NCBI GenBank assembly: GCA_964023275.1
Contig: OZ029925.1
Location: 10,099,719-10,163,718 of the forward strand
DNA: 64,000 bases
Direction of reading: 5' to 3'
Origin: Norana najaformis
Taxonomy: Eukaryota; Annelida; Clitellata; Crassiclitellata; Hormogastridae
Below, one piece after another: positions 1-39,209 of this stretch (positions are counted from its first letter, which is position 1; each line of letters opens with the position of its first letter). The notes beneath the pieces are model-generated. The model made no database searches. It saw only the letters and a list, made by a program, of their open reading frames with translations, and was not told where the DNA came from. The translations under genes were made by a program, and so were the position numbers.

Positions 1-46
1 AAAAACAGCTGCTCCATTCAAATCAAATATATACAATAGGTGCATG

Positions 47-59
<13 letters not shown>

Positions 60-75
<16 letters not shown>
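60..75. repeat. (AT)n microsatellite
   Basis: End of an AT tract starting at about 48. Confidence 0.85.
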
Positions 76-78
<3 letters not shown>

Positions 79-362
79 GACTTCTATTTACTGCATATAT
101 AATGTCTAAGCTTGGAACGTTGTTGGTTCTCATTACCGAGGCGTGACAGTTTTCTATTAAAATGACTCTTTTGGGAGATCGATCACTTCATTATCCGACC
201 TTCTCTCTCGATGTCTCGCTCTTACTTTGTTTCTTTCTGTATATCTGTATGCCTGTCTCTCATTCTGTGTTCTTCCACCGTCTGTATACATCTTGACTAT
301 AAGAGTTCCTCTCCTTGCCTCCTCTTCTGCAGCTCTGCATTATCTCTATTCAAAATCAAACG

Positions 363-512
<150 letters not shown>

Positions 513-1631
513 TCTTCTGTTCTCTTCTCTTGGTTCTCTATCACTTCTCTCTCTCTCCGTTTCTGTCTGTCTGTCTCTCCCTCTTTCTTTCTCTCCTTCT
601 ATCTCCATCTCTGTCTCTGACTCTCCGTTCCTGTCTGTCTCTCTTTCTCTGTCTCTCTCTCACTGTGTAATACTGAGCCATCGTCTTTGTCTTCGCTCTC
701 TCAGCATCCTCAGCAGCTTGAGTCCTCATCACTTGACAGAGCTCAATACAGAACTTTGAAGTATGGCACCCGACTCTAAGAGCGGCTCGTCGGCGGCGAT
801 GGTGCCAGCCCCTGAAGAATACGCACTCTAAACCCGAAGACATCTTCATTCATGCGCATCGAGGTCTGTTATGGAACCATGCCTCTTCCATCTCCCATAG
901 TACACTGGCCTGTATGATTTATGACACTCCCGCAGATTCACTCTAAGTAATGGGGTTCAAATCACAACCACTTATTGCATTGAGAACATACTTACTGTTA
1001 TGGTTGAAGCGCGCGCACCTATCGCAATCGTAAACTCGAGATTTCTGCAGTGTTGAACGAAAGCTAAGTCGCGGGAACCAGCTTATTCATGGGCGCTCGG
1101 TCAAAACAAAATCGACAGGCAAGATGGGTTCGGTTCCAGGTCAAGCAAGATCAGGCAGACAGGCAGGCAGGCAGGCAGTGGTGGTGTTTGGAACTGGAGC
1201 GGAAACGATTAGCGTCCTCCTCCTCCTTTATCCAGACTTTGGACTGGCGCCACCGAAGTACGGCAGTGACAGGGTTCCTTTAAGTTCTGGAACTGATGTA
1301 GGCCAACGAGTAGTTGTGTCCTATCGGTTAGATTTGACTTTGTTGCGTAATCAATGAATCACAGCTGCCTCTAGGCCAGCACGAGCGATTGTGTAACGCA
1401 GGAAAACCCTCGATGTTTGAACTGGTTAACTGCTTCTCATTAATGTAGCAGTTTCTCGTTTCCTGTTTATTCGATAGTTTATTGCTCGAGGCAGTCACGG
1501 AAAAAAGGAGAAAAACTGAGTCATATTTATGGAGGTGGTGATATCGCTTCTATAGACTAATAAGAACACTTGTGAAATTCGAGTTTCAGTTGAGCGCCCC
1601 GCGTATTCATTAACGATACATACGAAGCATA

Positions 1632-1672
1632 CACACATACATACATACATACATACATACATACATACATAC
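1632..1672. repeat. (ACAT)n microsatellite
   Basis: About ten copies of a CATA tetranucleotide. Confidence 0.9.
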
Positions 1673-1874
1673 ACATGACATGCTATATAGAAGTTTTAAA
1701 AAGAATCTTAAAACTTACATGTTTAATAGGTCTGCCTAGATTTCTGTGCATTCATATTGACCTATAAACCATGATATTACTCGATATAACCTGATATTAC
1801 TCGATAGAACTTTTTAGGGTCTTTGCATGCGCCTTTGAGGCTGTTTTTAAATGCTCGCGTTATAAATGTTTATT

Positions 1875-1880
1875 TAATAA

Positions 1881-1936
<56 letters not shown>

Positions 1937-2113
1937 CCAATAATAATATAAATATAAAATAATAATAATAATAATGATAATAACATTAATAATGATGATG
2001 ATGATAATAATAATAATTATGATAATAATAATAATAATAATAATTATTATGATGATAATAATAATAATAATATTATTATTATCATCATCATCATCATCAT
2101 TATTATTATTATT
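1875..2113. repeat. Imperfect (TAA)n trinucleotide tract
   Basis: Long, interrupted TAA/TGA tract that turns into its reverse complement (TTA/TCA) near 2070-2113, so it can fold back on itself. It ends about 57 bases before the ADAMTS propeptide exon. Confidence 0.92.
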
Positions 2114-2169
2114 TCTTTAGCTCATTGACTTCGGGTAAAAAGTTCGCCGTGTTGTATTTGTGTGAATAG

Positions 2170-28124
<25,955 letters not shown>

Positions 28125-30770
28125 GCTAACTTGAAACAGGTCTGTGAAACGGGTTCAGCATGAAAAGGTTCAGCGCAGTACTGAGCTGCGAAATGCTGTC
28201 AACAGATTCAGTGCTTGAATCATCAGACAACAGGAGATGGTTCAAACAGATACCTAACGGACTGGAGGTTTCTGAAACATGCCACTGCTGGCTGTGATAC
28301 TGTGATTTAGATTAGTACTACCTGGATCAAGGATGTGAAATGGACGCACACACACTTTTCTGTTAGTATGGAAAAATGAACAGAGTGATTGAGATATGAA
28401 TTTTATTCCAACCAATCACAGATTTTGTCATGAGAGTAAGACATATTCAACTACGATATGTTTTCCCTGCACAGACGTTTATTTTTTTTAAATACTCATT
28501 GAACTGCATTTACAAACGTCTATAGGGCAACTTTCTATGATACTAGTCTTAGGAAAAATAGTGTGATGTACAGTAATTTTTGACACATTGTCGACTTAAA
28601 AGAAAAAAGGTTGTACGTAATCATCTGATTCCTGAGGCTCTGTTTCTTTCTACTGAAGTATTGCTGCAGTTCAGTTTTTACAGCTATTTGAAATTTGTGC
28701 ATGAATTTGGTCAATTTCCTGGTTTATGCTACAAACTAAGTAATTATGCTTAACAGATTCTCCTGTCAATGGTTGACAGTTAATGTTGTTAAGGAGTAAA
28801 TTTACAGTTGAAGGAATTGAATGATCAGTTCAGAGGTTTGAGTTCAAATCCCAACTGGTACAAAGTGATTTAAAGATTGTGTTCCACTGGTGCCCTTGGT
28901 TACAAAAGCAGTACATAGGATCAGATGGTCAGGTTGAATAATGAACGCTAGGGCTCCTTCCAGTGCCGAGGCCAAGGGACTGATGTTGCTGGGTTGGTTT
29001 ATCTTACTCCTTCCAAGTAGGGTTTGAACATGCTTATGCTAGACATGTGTTAAGGACCTAATCTCCTTGTCTTATGCACAGCACGTGTAAATCAGTTTAG
29101 TAACACATTAATATAAACATACCATTATGCACGTGCTTCTAAAGAAACTCCTGTGAAGTATGGTCCGGAGGCTTGTAGCATCTTTCAGCTGAAGCACAGC
29201 TGCTACTCAGGCAATGCAACAGGACATCTTTTTAACCTCAGAACTTGCATTAGCACTTCCTATACTGACCCCGTGAATGTAGGGCCGCTTTGGCATAGAT
29301 GGCCTGGTATTCCGTAGATGGCCATCGAGGGGTCGTCCATAAAGGACGTCTGCAACAATGACCTACTTTGGGCCCCTCCCTTCTTGTCCACATTTGGCAT
29401 TATCCTCCCCATTCCCCTTTGCACTCAGAGTACTAAGGCCTAGATTAGGCTACCCTGTTGATTATGCAGGGCAAATGCTTGTGAAACATGCTGAACATGC
29501 TATGGGGTGGGGTAGTGATACTGCTGCCTCCAGAGTAGGGACTCTGATTAGGTCAAATGCAGTACAGAACATGTACCATCTGACTAAGTTGATGTACTGA
29601 ACCAACTACCAAATTTTAATGCGTACATTCACATAGGCCAAAACTCCCTTGCTCTGTCTGCATTTGGGTGACCCATGCCTCTTCCCCTCTGTGGACGTCC
29701 TCAACGGATGATCCCCAAACTGCCACACGTGCAGCACTATTAAAAGGCCCTTTCATATGTGAAGGTGCTATGTAAATCTTTTCTTACACTTTTACATTAT
29801 TACCCTGAAGGCAATTAATGAGAGCCAGGTTTAATTAAACGATCACATGTAAAGGCAAGAATGGTGAAACAAAAATCAATACAGGAACCAAATAAAGCTT
29901 ATAATTAAGAAATGTACAGATCGGCGCGAAAATTTTCACAAGCATTTGCAGATGGACTGAAGACCGGATTGGCGAAATAATGTCTTCAAAAGCAAACCTT
30001 AAAAAACTAACAAAAAGAGGTTCTAAGCAAAGACATGTCCATCAATCACTTTGGATGAAACAATAAAGCAAGGAATGTTTGTTTAACACAGATTACATCT
30101 CAAGAACTACTCTCTTTCTCACTTCCAGATTACAATAAGAACTATTTACCAGCATTTCATACCACTTGAAGCCATGTTAAACCAGACAATTGTACATTCG
30201 TTGAAGCATGTCCATAATTTCTAAATCATGCACACAGGAGGAACATCATGCAAAACTGTCATGCCACATGACCCACTGGAAATGGCTGTCTGATTGTGGA
30301 TTAGCTGTTGTCATGTCTGTGCTTAAGTCAAAGGAGCCTTCAACCCTGACGTAAAGCCCTGGAGGACTAATATTGCCAAAGGCTAGTTATAAAGAACAAG
30401 TCTACCTACAAGCAAATTCCTATTGTCTTCTGAATATTGTACCTCAACTGAACACAAATAAGTGACATCACACCAGCAGCTTAGCGCACACTCAAACTGA
30501 TGTTTGTACTATATGTTTTAGGAATGTTGCATTGCATTTGCTAGAATGTGCAGCACCATATCACTGAAAAGGAAACGGATGCACTGTTCGCTTCAGGTTT
30601 GCAATTAAACGCAGTGAAACCGTCGTTTTCTCGTTCAGCAGTTTCAGCCCATGGTGAATGCCAACCAAGGACAGGATTTAGAAGTCCTTGAAAAATTGCA
30701 AAATCCTTCATCCAAATAAAAGTTCCAGGGCACCTCAATATTCAAATTAATGACTTCAGTTGGTGTAGAC
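28125..30770. other. Convergent intergenic/3'UTR interval between ADAMTS and PREB
   Basis: No coding exon was recognised. It must contain the 3' ends of both converging genes. The only AATAAA on the plus strand soon after the ADAMTS stop is at 29891-29896 (another follows near 30061), so the ADAMTS 3'UTR could be about 1.8 kb, but an upstream non-canonical signal is equally possible. The interval also holds the MITE candidate at 29329-29716. Confidence 0.5.
29329..29716. mobile_element. MITE candidate with terminal inverted repeats
   Basis: Left end GGGGTCGTCCATAAAGGACG and the reverse complement of the right end GGGGATCATCCGTTGAGGACG are inverted repeats with the same block order continuing inward (GGGCCCCTCCC / CAGAGGGGAAGAGG). 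About 388 bases, no transposase. The left part recurs reversed at 52955-53135. Confidence 0.65.
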
Positions 30771-33700
30771 CTATAATCCAAGAGCAGAAATCAGCCAAAA
30801 TATCAGAAAGACCATGATGGCGCAGCCAAGGATTCCCCACAGTGGACTGTACAGTGCTGAAACACAAGAACAGATAACTCTATGAATATCATTAGCTCAA
30901 GGTGATCACAAACAAACAGCATATATTGAGAATCTAGATTTGTTTTATTTAATTTAATACACAGTAACATGGACCAGGAGTTATGAACACTAAGTCAACT
31001 GCCAACCTGAAATGGACTCCATTAGTTGAGTTCTAATACATGCCAAGAGCCTTTCAGTGGTGATTCTTTCCAAATTGCTTACAGATATAACTACTTATTA
31101 ATCTTAACGAACTCTACGATTAATTATTTAGGCCAGCACAGTGCCTTTAGAGATTCTATACTTAAAAGCCACTACAAGTGTTCAGTTACATAAATACATT
31201 ATGCATACATAGTGCAACACCTCCCGATAAATGTGCACCAGAGACTCATTGGATGAAACTACATTGAAATATGAAGTGCGCATGCATAATGGTCTAGTCT
31301 GAAACAGCTGAGATTTAGGGTCTTTTAAAACGTCAACATACTGACTGATTTCTCTTCCATCTAAATTCACTTAGAATGTTACTACTGGGAATGCCTAACA
31401 CATCACAACAAATCCAATAAAGGAAACTAAGGTAACGGATAAGTAAAACTGAATAGCTTAAGGTAAGAATTGCAAGGAATTGCATATCTTATAAATACCA
31501 ATCAGAAGCATCAGCTTATGGACTGACCTGGGTACTGACCTGATTGTGGCTTGGCTTTGGTGCGCCATTGATTGACGCCTTGTGCATTAGACACTGGTGC
31601 GTTAGAAGTTACTAATTACAATTACAAAGCAGTGCAACCTTCAGACTGACAGGTTTTGCATTTTAAGAACAGTACATATCATCTGAACATACTTCGTTTT
31701 TCCTGCTGATGGACTTTGACCTGGTTGTCAGCCGAAATGCTGAACAACGTGAAATCGTAATCTCCTGTCACAGTCCGTGCTGTATTTGTGTCGGGCACAA
31801 ACTCTAGACCCGTCACAAAGATTCGATGAACCTCAGGTAGGTGGTAAAGGCGCTGCATTTGCAATCACAAGCAGAGAAACATCAGTACTTTCACATAACC
31901 TGCAGTCATATTCTACTGTTAAGAATGTTTATCTGATAGCATTCACATCTGGAACAAAATTTTCACTCCAGTTTCAATTTCAAAATACTTGCCATAGCAA
32001 CCATAGAAGATGACAGTCTGACATTTGCAGAAGGCAAAATACAATATACTGTAATAGAAAAAAAATTTCTGTGCCAAGAACTGCACGAGGTTGGCCTATG
32101 AGTACTGGTATGACTATCAGTACTGCAGAGTGTGCTCGTACTTGAATAGACTTGCCTTATATGATCACTTCAAATGTGTTCTTAAAGAACTAACTTTAAA
32201 CTAGAGCTTTGTCTTACAGAAATCACCAATTGCTTTCCATAATTTGAATAAAGGCTAAACACTTTGTAATGCTACATTCCATAAATACAACCTTATTCGG
32301 GTGTATGTGAAACCTTTGCAAAGCAAATTATGATTTCATAATAAGGCCCAAACTGCATGCTCACTTAGTATGACCAGTAATCAATACAAGTAACTGAACA
32401 GGCATAACCCAATCAAATTTAGAGTTGCTGAATTGTGCCTAAGAGAAGGCATTCAGTTATCGCCAAAAAAGAAGCAAGTTGTTGGAGAACAGAATTAGAC
32501 AAGAACTGTCAAACGAAACGAATAGCCGAGTACCATCAGCATATGAATGATAGTCAAAAGAGCTATCAGTAAGCAGTGAAATGAGCGGAGTGGTAAATAG
32601 CGAGGTAAACAGGAGAGGACACCACAGTTTGTGTAACATTGTAGTTCAAGAGAGTGGAGGCCAGAGTGAATTAATTCATACAACTGATCGAGTACGAGGG
32701 TGCAGGTAAAATGCAAACCAAGTGAAACAGCAAAAGACTGAACTACTGCTTGATCATGTGGAAAGAGTGTCAGATGGGCAAATTAAAAACAAGGTGCTAC
32801 ATGGAAGCTACGAAGAAAAGAGCAGCAAAGAAAAAGCACAACAGGCAATATGAACAAAGACACAAAAAGACTTGGGTAGACATGAGAAAAAAGCACTGGA
32901 TGGGACAAACGACTAAGTTTGTGCATATCACTGCCAAATGTCTTCTATCGGGAAATGATGACGACGACAAAGAAACAGTTAATTCTGAACATCATGTGTG
33001 TTGTGCAGTTCATGAAAAACTAAACTTGTGTATCGTGTGATACTAACCTGGAGATTAAATGCAATGTACACAGAAACGCTACCAGATATCGTTCCAACTC
33101 CAAGATAGATACCATTATCACTAGGAACAGAAAAAGCAACTGTCACTAAGAACAGATGATACAAACTTTATTATATAGAGAAAAGGACATTATCAATAGG
33201 AATTATAACATCCGATACATCTGTCATCAGAAATAGAAATACTAAAGTCAACAGAAACAAAAAATACGGAAATATACAAAATACAGAACAAATACAGAAA
33301 TAGAAAATTCCATTGTTCAGCCACATTTCTAGTTAAATGCAGGATGAAGTCTACTTTTCCACACAGAAAAAGTTGAGAGCAAAGTGTTGTTACTTTTCAC
33401 AGCTATTTCACTGGTGTAGCCACAACGTTATCGCACAGAGCTTTGTAACTATCTTCATCGCTTCCAGGTGAAATAGCCAAAATCAGATGCCATATACTGA
33501 ATTATAATTATTATTACTCTTTGTCGATTTGTAAAGCACAAGACAATGTAACTAAATGCACCACAAATGCACTACAGTAGCTACTAAAAAGAAAACATAA
33601 ATAAGAGTCTTCAGCATCTTTCAAAGGCTCTCTAGCAATAAGACTCATCAACTCATTAATCACACAATTTATCTTTTGAATTAGAACAAGTCATATCTTT

Positions 33701-36700
33701 CCTCTCACAAGAGGACTGCCAAGGAAGGAAGACCAAGGATCATTCAGCCAGAACATTACTCTGTCAAACACTGTGCTCAACTAGACAAAGAGAAATGTTA
33801 AATTATGTCCTAAATTTGTACTCTGAATTCAGTCCTGTAAAGAAGGGCCACACCAATACTTCTAGTTCAGTTGCTAATCGTTTTAGCGATTAAATTAGCA
33901 TACCTGATAGCGAGCGCTGAGAGTATCTCTTTACCCGTACTGACCACTTTGCTCGGCGTGTACTTTCCTGTTTCCCACTTAACTACGTAGCATGGCGCTG
34001 GTCGTCGGTCGCGCACACATGGAATGTGGGTGGTAAAGAGATGGAAGCTCTTATCCTTGTCCTTTACAATACCATATCTAAAGATTTAACAACAGTGACC
34101 ATCAAAACTCAATACTGTATAACGTTTTTTATCATCAAAGTCATTAACTGTTTTTACGAATTGTTACTCTGAACATTAGACTGTTTTGTTGCCTCACAGA
34201 TTGAACTTCTGCAAATTAGTCTGATTTTTTGCTTAATTTTAGTGAGTCAACAGTTAAGACTTTGTGCATTAGACACTGGTGTTTTGTGCACTAGACACTG
34301 ATGCTTTAAAACTTTCTATTTATAATTATGACCATTCTTCTAAGTAATACTAACATTGAACATAAAACGCTTTTCATTGTTTGGTCACAAGCACAAGCAC
34401 ACTCCTCCTAGCATTTAGGTATACAGCGACCACAAACTACACACTGACAAACATGAAAAGCTATGCTGGCCTTTAGACAACTCACAAGTGAAACTCAATC
34501 TTCTCAAGAACATCATTTGACAACAGCCTGCACTGACCCCAAATTGACCCTTGTCTCAACACTGACCACTGATTGATGCTTTGTGCATTATTACAGTAGG
34601 GCTATCAAGGTTCCTTCAGTTAGTCACAAAGAACATGTCCTCTGAATTTTGTCAATACCCCTAGATGACAAAACACTGCCAGTATTTTTACTTTATCAAT
34701 GCCCTACATCATTATTTCCTTGCTCCAGCTGCTGCACCATAATCATTCTCTCTGCACTGGCCTGATCTACCACTCTATAGAACTGTTCAAATGCCAATCA
34801 CATATTGGTGCTCTACTCAAGAAACTACAACTTTTACATGCACCAACCAAAAGCAATCCGATCTTTTGGAAAGGCAAACTGTAGTTCTGATCCTGACATC
34901 TGGCAATTGCTCATAAAGCAAATTTGTTAAAATGTGCTTAATAAAATAACAATACAAATAATAAATTCTCACCGACAATTTCGGAATCTATAACGATTAT
35001 CTGTCTTCCAGACGAGTTCTTGACATTTACTGCCATCTTTAAAGTTCCAGATACAGCCACGATTGTCCTTAGATACAGATGCAATCTGCCAAAACAGCAC
35101 AAAGATTATGTATCAATAACTGACAACTGTTTTGTCTTCAAAATCTTAACTGAGTGACTACTTTCTAAATCTATATAATAAGGGCCTGGGCATTTATTAG
35201 ACTAATATAGCAGCTAAAATTGTTCCAATATGCATACTAATTTCTTTCTACAGGCAACAATCCTAGAAAAAACTAAGAACAAACCTTACTGCCATCTGGA
35301 GAGATATCTAAGTCATCAATTTCATTTGTGTGAGCTTTGACTTCCCTGACTTTCTTCAGAGATGGATACTGAAATCAGTAAAACATTGGAAGTCAACGTT
35401 TAAACCGTAATAGCCATCGGTCAAAACATTCATTCTAAGCAGATATGAGGTTCAGAAGTTATATAACAACAAACTCATCAGTAGAAATGGAAAATGTGCA
35501 TAACCTGCCTTCACTGACCAGAAACTAATACGCTTATGGCAATGAAATGCAACATTTATAATTCCAAATTTTATAATACTGAGTGACATTCCTGACCTTA
35601 CACTGAAACACCAACGTCAACTGCTACATGTAAAGTCACTAAGTTAGGCAACTTCATATTTAATATAAAATATTATAATTTCTCTGCACAACAAAATAAA
35701 GCAGCCTAATCACTGGTGCTCAACTAAATCAAGTTAACAACAGCAAGGAAAGTTAATTCCAGTAAACAAGGCTAAAGTCCAGACAGACCTGACTACATTT
35801 GCTGTGAAGTAAGACTAACAAAAGTAGCAAAACTCACTTGCCAAACCCTAAAGTAACCATCTGCTCCAGCAGTGACTATGTGTGCAAGGTCTTTAGTAAA
35901 CTGAACAACTTTCTGAAATCCACCATCTTTTGCTTGGTCTGTTACTACTTCTTCACCTGGCTCAATTTCAAAACCAATCATCTTCGAGGCCATTTTATGA
36001 TCCGTTGACATGGTCAGGTTGCCCTTCCGCTTTCTCAGACCCTCTAGAGCTGTAGAAAGAAAACAGATAATTAACTGATGTGGGTCCTGTCTTTAAGCAA
36101 TGGTGTCCCTTTGTTGCAATGCTCCATTTATTGGACTACTGTGGTGATGTCTGTACCTCAGCTGAAAGATCCTTCCACCCCTGTACCACAAAAATCTTCA
36201 CACAGGCACAAAACAAGGGTGTTAACTTAAACCTATTTCAATGCTGGCTATGCTGCTCACATTGTGGTAGTGCTAAGTGGTAAGGTGGTGCATTATGAAC
36301 GCAGTGTTGCATCTTCAAGATACAAATACAGTGGTAGGGAAAGCAATAACACTGTGGTAACCAGATTTAAATCTGCAGTAACTGTGTCAACTGAACAACA
36401 TGCGGTGGTAAAGCAAGGCTGATGGTAACAAGGCCTGTAATAATACCATGGGATGGAAATACTATTTTGCATCTTATCTTGCAAAAGATACTGTCCTGAA
36501 ACCACGCTTGATTTCAAACTTGTTTTGTCTCCAAAACCTTAGCCAAGTGATCACTTTCTAAAATCTGTCCTGAAACGTTATGGTGTAGCTCTTCAACTCA
36601 AAAGCTGTTCTGTCTCTCATAAAGTTCAAATCACAAATGCCTCAGAGTACTTGGTAGGTTCAGGAGAAGTTTGATATATAAATTTTGCCATAACATTACA

Positions 36701-38110
36701 CATATCACAAATATTATAGTTCTAAAAAATTTAGAAATATTAATTACACATTTATTTATTTTTAATGTTCACTTATTTCACACACAAAGTCAGTACACCT
36801 GAATACAAGAGGCAAATGAATGCTTGAGAGAGAGTTATGCAAAGGCCAGAGTAAATTAAAGTGATTTAAATGTCAATAGTAGGTTTGCCCAGTGGACACC
36901 TACAGCTCTCGGCCCATGGATCATGATGATGATGATGATGAGTAGGTTTGCAATACCACGCTAACTCACCCTCATTTTCGACTTTTGGTGTGATAACTTT
37001 ATATCTCAGCGTGTACAGGCGGCAGCTGCCTTCAAGACCAGCCGCACAAACGAACTGCTTCTCTTGCTGAACCACCGCACAGTTCATGACGGCTCTTGTC
37101 TCCGTTTCATAGTGCGTCACTTTTCGTGCAGTCAGACTGTTGTTTTCATGCTTCAGCTCAAATATTTCCTATTTTTCAGAAATTTTACTCATTGTCGGAT
37201 CTCAAATATGCACGGGCATGTTCAAATAGCTTAAATTCTAATTTAAACTTAACACTTGTATAGCACCTTTTAAAGACTTGGTCACACTGACTGTAATCTA
37301 ACCTAAATCAAATCTGACAACTTCCACAGCGCAACTGTAACAATGTTCAAGGCATCAACTGATGGTTGCTACTAAGAAAAATAGGTGTGTGTGCCAAAAT
37401 CTATGGGCTGAGTCCAGTCAAAACCAAGAGAAGACACAAAAACAGCCTAAGGAGAAGTTAGTTACTGAAGAGGTCAATTTTTAGTCGAAATCTGAAGACC
37501 AAAAGACACAACACAGAGTGAAAGTCTGCCAGAAAAGAGTCCCAGAGACTGAGGCTGCCCACTGACAGCTATCATTGGCAAAGGACCTTCTCAAGTAGCG
37601 ACAAGTCTTGGGAGTCAGCATACAGTGAAGATAGTGATGTTGGCTAAAATGTACATACGTACAGTCTAGTCGACAGGTAGCCCGATCTTGAAATTTATTC
37701 GCTTTTCTATGGAAGCCAATGCAGTGATTTAAGGAGTTTGATACTTTGGAGTTTTTAGTGACAGCTAAATTCCAAGGTGTTTGAAATATTTAATGCTTCA
37801 TCAAGTTTCAGTTTGAATGTCCGAAATAAGCCACGACCGGGACGTGAACCGGCACCCTCACGACCAAAAGCGCCTTGACGTACGTGTTAACCAATGTAGC
37901 TAACCAGGCCAGTATGCGATAACCATCAACACAGTAAATAAAACTCTAGTTTTACAAGACTAGATAATAAGCAAGCCTCACCAACGCATTAGCAATTCCA
38001 GTTTTTGCAGCCCCGCCTCCTCCAGCAGCTAAAAAGTGCCGATCTCCGACCAAACGAATTGAGTATAGTGGAAAATCTGTCTGAGCGATTGTGATCCCCT
38101 TGGCAGCCAT
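30771..38110 (-). CDS. PREB: PREB / SEC12, SAR1 guanine-nucleotide exchange factor, 9 exons
   Basis: ER membrane WD40 protein that loads GTP onto SAR1 to start COPII vesicle budding. Exons in transcript order: 38110-37982, 37168-36970, 36049-35838, 35368-35285, 35085-34973, 34077-33904, 33120-33048, 31852-31693, 30856-30771. Phases agree throughout: 1230 nt, 409 residues plus TAG, against about 417 in human PREB. The N-terminus has the Sec12-type loop AAGGGGAAKTGI (28-39), which in yeast Sec12 forms the K-loop needed for SAR1 exchange. Beta-propeller blades follow (ETETRAVMN; TAGADGYFRVWQ; KAHTNEIDDLDISPDG; LGVGTISGSVSVYIAFNLQ). The last exon encodes one hydrophobic segment ending ISALGL, the tail anchor. 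Start: the ATG of MAAKGITIAQ; an in-frame ORF extends upstream but lacks family similarity. Confidence 0.96.
31540..31620 (+). repeat. LINE-A 3' tail fragment in PREB intron
   Basis: TGACCTGATTGTGGCTTGGC, GCGCCATTGATTGACGCCTTG, GCATTAGACACTGGTGCGTTA. Nearly the same as 39663-39733. Confidence 0.75.
32455..32720 (-). mobile_element. LINE reverse transcriptase fragment in PREB intron
   Basis: Minus-strand frames (with frameshifts) read LLFTSLFTTPLISLL and then DYHSYADGTRLFVSF. This is the conserved block of LINE reverse transcriptases around the catalytic YADD motif, here YADG, so the active site is lost. Which of the two local LINE families it belongs to cannot be told. Confidence 0.7.
34255..34312 (+). 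repeat. LINE-A tail-like duplicate
   Basis: TTTGTGCATTAGACACTGGTG followed by TTTGTGCACTAGACACTGATG: two adjacent copies of the tail core. Confidence 0.6.
34560..34612 (+). repeat. LINE-A tail fragment in PREB intron
   Basis: CCACTGATTGATGCTTTGTGC then ATTATTACAGTAGGGCTAT, matching the extreme 3' end of the copy at 38776-38825. Confidence 0.65.
37310..37620 (-). mobile_element. LINE-A 3' end, reversed, in first PREB intron
   Basis: Minus strand carries the ORF-end block (...TTCAGATTTCGACTAAAAATTG) and the tail GTAGCAACCATCAGTTGATGCC...GTTACAGTTGCGCTGTGGAAG. Same layout as 15275-15545. Confidence 0.7.
37820..37918 (-). repeat. SINE-A tRNA-like head, reversed
   Basis: On the minus strand TGGCCTGGTTAGCTACATTGG (A box) and GTGCCGGTTCACGTCCCGG (B box) followed by TCGTGGCTTATTTCGGACATT. 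Matches the head of 24625-24868. Confidence 0.78.
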
Positions 38111-38372
38111 CTTGTCATCGTATAAACCGCAGAAAAATATGACGAGTTTAGAAACTCGAGTTACGAGTAGAGACAATCGAGCATTAACAAAATTACTACA
38201 TGAAAACCGAGTAATTTACGTAAAGTATAGGAGATCCGATGTCTTGTAGTTTTTCAAGTACTGTGAATCAATATTTGAATACCGACCACTGACTCTCAGG
38301 CTACACTGTATTTATGGACTTCTTTTATAAGAGGACACTTCCAAAATCGAAAGATTCTTCCGCCCCTTTTAT

Positions 38373-38835
38373 TTGGATGTTCCTCCTCCCGGCTGCCATG
38401 AAGACAAACGAATGGGTCCTAGAGACTGCCAGATTAGAAGAGAGTCTGTTCGGCTTAATCAGAGGAAGCTTTTAGCACAGCTACTAGATCCCGAACTCAG
38501 GTCTTCTGGCTGTTTAAATCTGACTATTCCGTGGACGAGAACAGCTCTTGGCAGGCGTGTCTTCTCTGTTTCTGGCCCTAGACTCTGGAACTCTCTTCCG
38601 GCAAATGTTCGCACGGCAAAGTCTGTTCCTGCCTTCAGATCTCGACTGAAAACTTATCTTTTCCTGAACTCATTTCCTCCGTAGGCTGTCTCTGTGACTT
38701 CTGCACTCCTCTCTGGCTTTTCGACCCGGACTCACCGAGGACTTTGGCTTGGACAATGATTTTGTTTAGCAGCGACCATCGACTAATGCCTCGAGCATTA
38801 TTACAGTGGGGCTATAGAAGTTTATAGATTAAATT
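38373..38835 (+). mobile_element. LINE-A 3' end with tail
   Basis: Encodes IPWTRTALGRRVFSVSGPRL, WNSLPANVRTAKS and FRSRLKTYLFLNSF, the C-terminal hallmark of CR1/L2-type LINE ORF2, then a stop. The 3' tail ends CATTATTACAGTGGGGCTATAGAAG and TTAGATTAGATT-like repeats. 5'-truncated; starts about 260 bases upstream of the PREB start codon. Confidence 0.85.
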
Positions 38836-38884
38836 AGATTAGAGCTCAGGCAATGTAAATCACAAAGTGAATGTAACTGTACAC

Positions 38885-38992
38885 GGTTTTCTATAGTGAC
38901 CGTATGTCCTAGACCCTGTTCGGGTGAGATCCTTCATCACCACTGCCCGTTTGAATGGGCGCCACGCCTTTAAGGTCCCCGTACATGGACTG
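38885..38992 (-). repeat. SINE-A 3' body, reversed
   Basis: GTTTTCTATAGTGACCGTATG, CTGTTCGGGTGAGATCCTTC, GAATGGGCGCCACGCC, CCGTACATGGAC: the reverse complement of SINE-A body. Confidence 0.78.
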
Positions 38993-39209
38993 AAAGGGAA
39001 GACCCAAGATAACACGGATCGATAACATCAAGTAGGGGACTAAATTATCGTTCGACCAGTTAGGCCTACTACACGAGACAAGGGATAGAAGCCAATGGAC
39101 AAAATTGTCCGTTGTGCAGCCAATCCTTGGCTCGAGTACAGTTGAAGACAAGAGCAGACCTCCTCCAGAAGATGTGTGAACCCCATTCGTGGACCGTAAA
39201 ATTGTACAA

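Noticed and set aside
32750-33040. 96-codon Lys-rich frame in a PREB intron
   Set aside because: No domain, opposite strand to PREB, low-complexity Lys/Asp composition, and no splice evidence.
38111-38176. Upstream start adding 22 residues to PREB
   Set aside because: The family begins at the MAAKGITIAQ position; the extra residues lack similarity and are probably 5'UTR.
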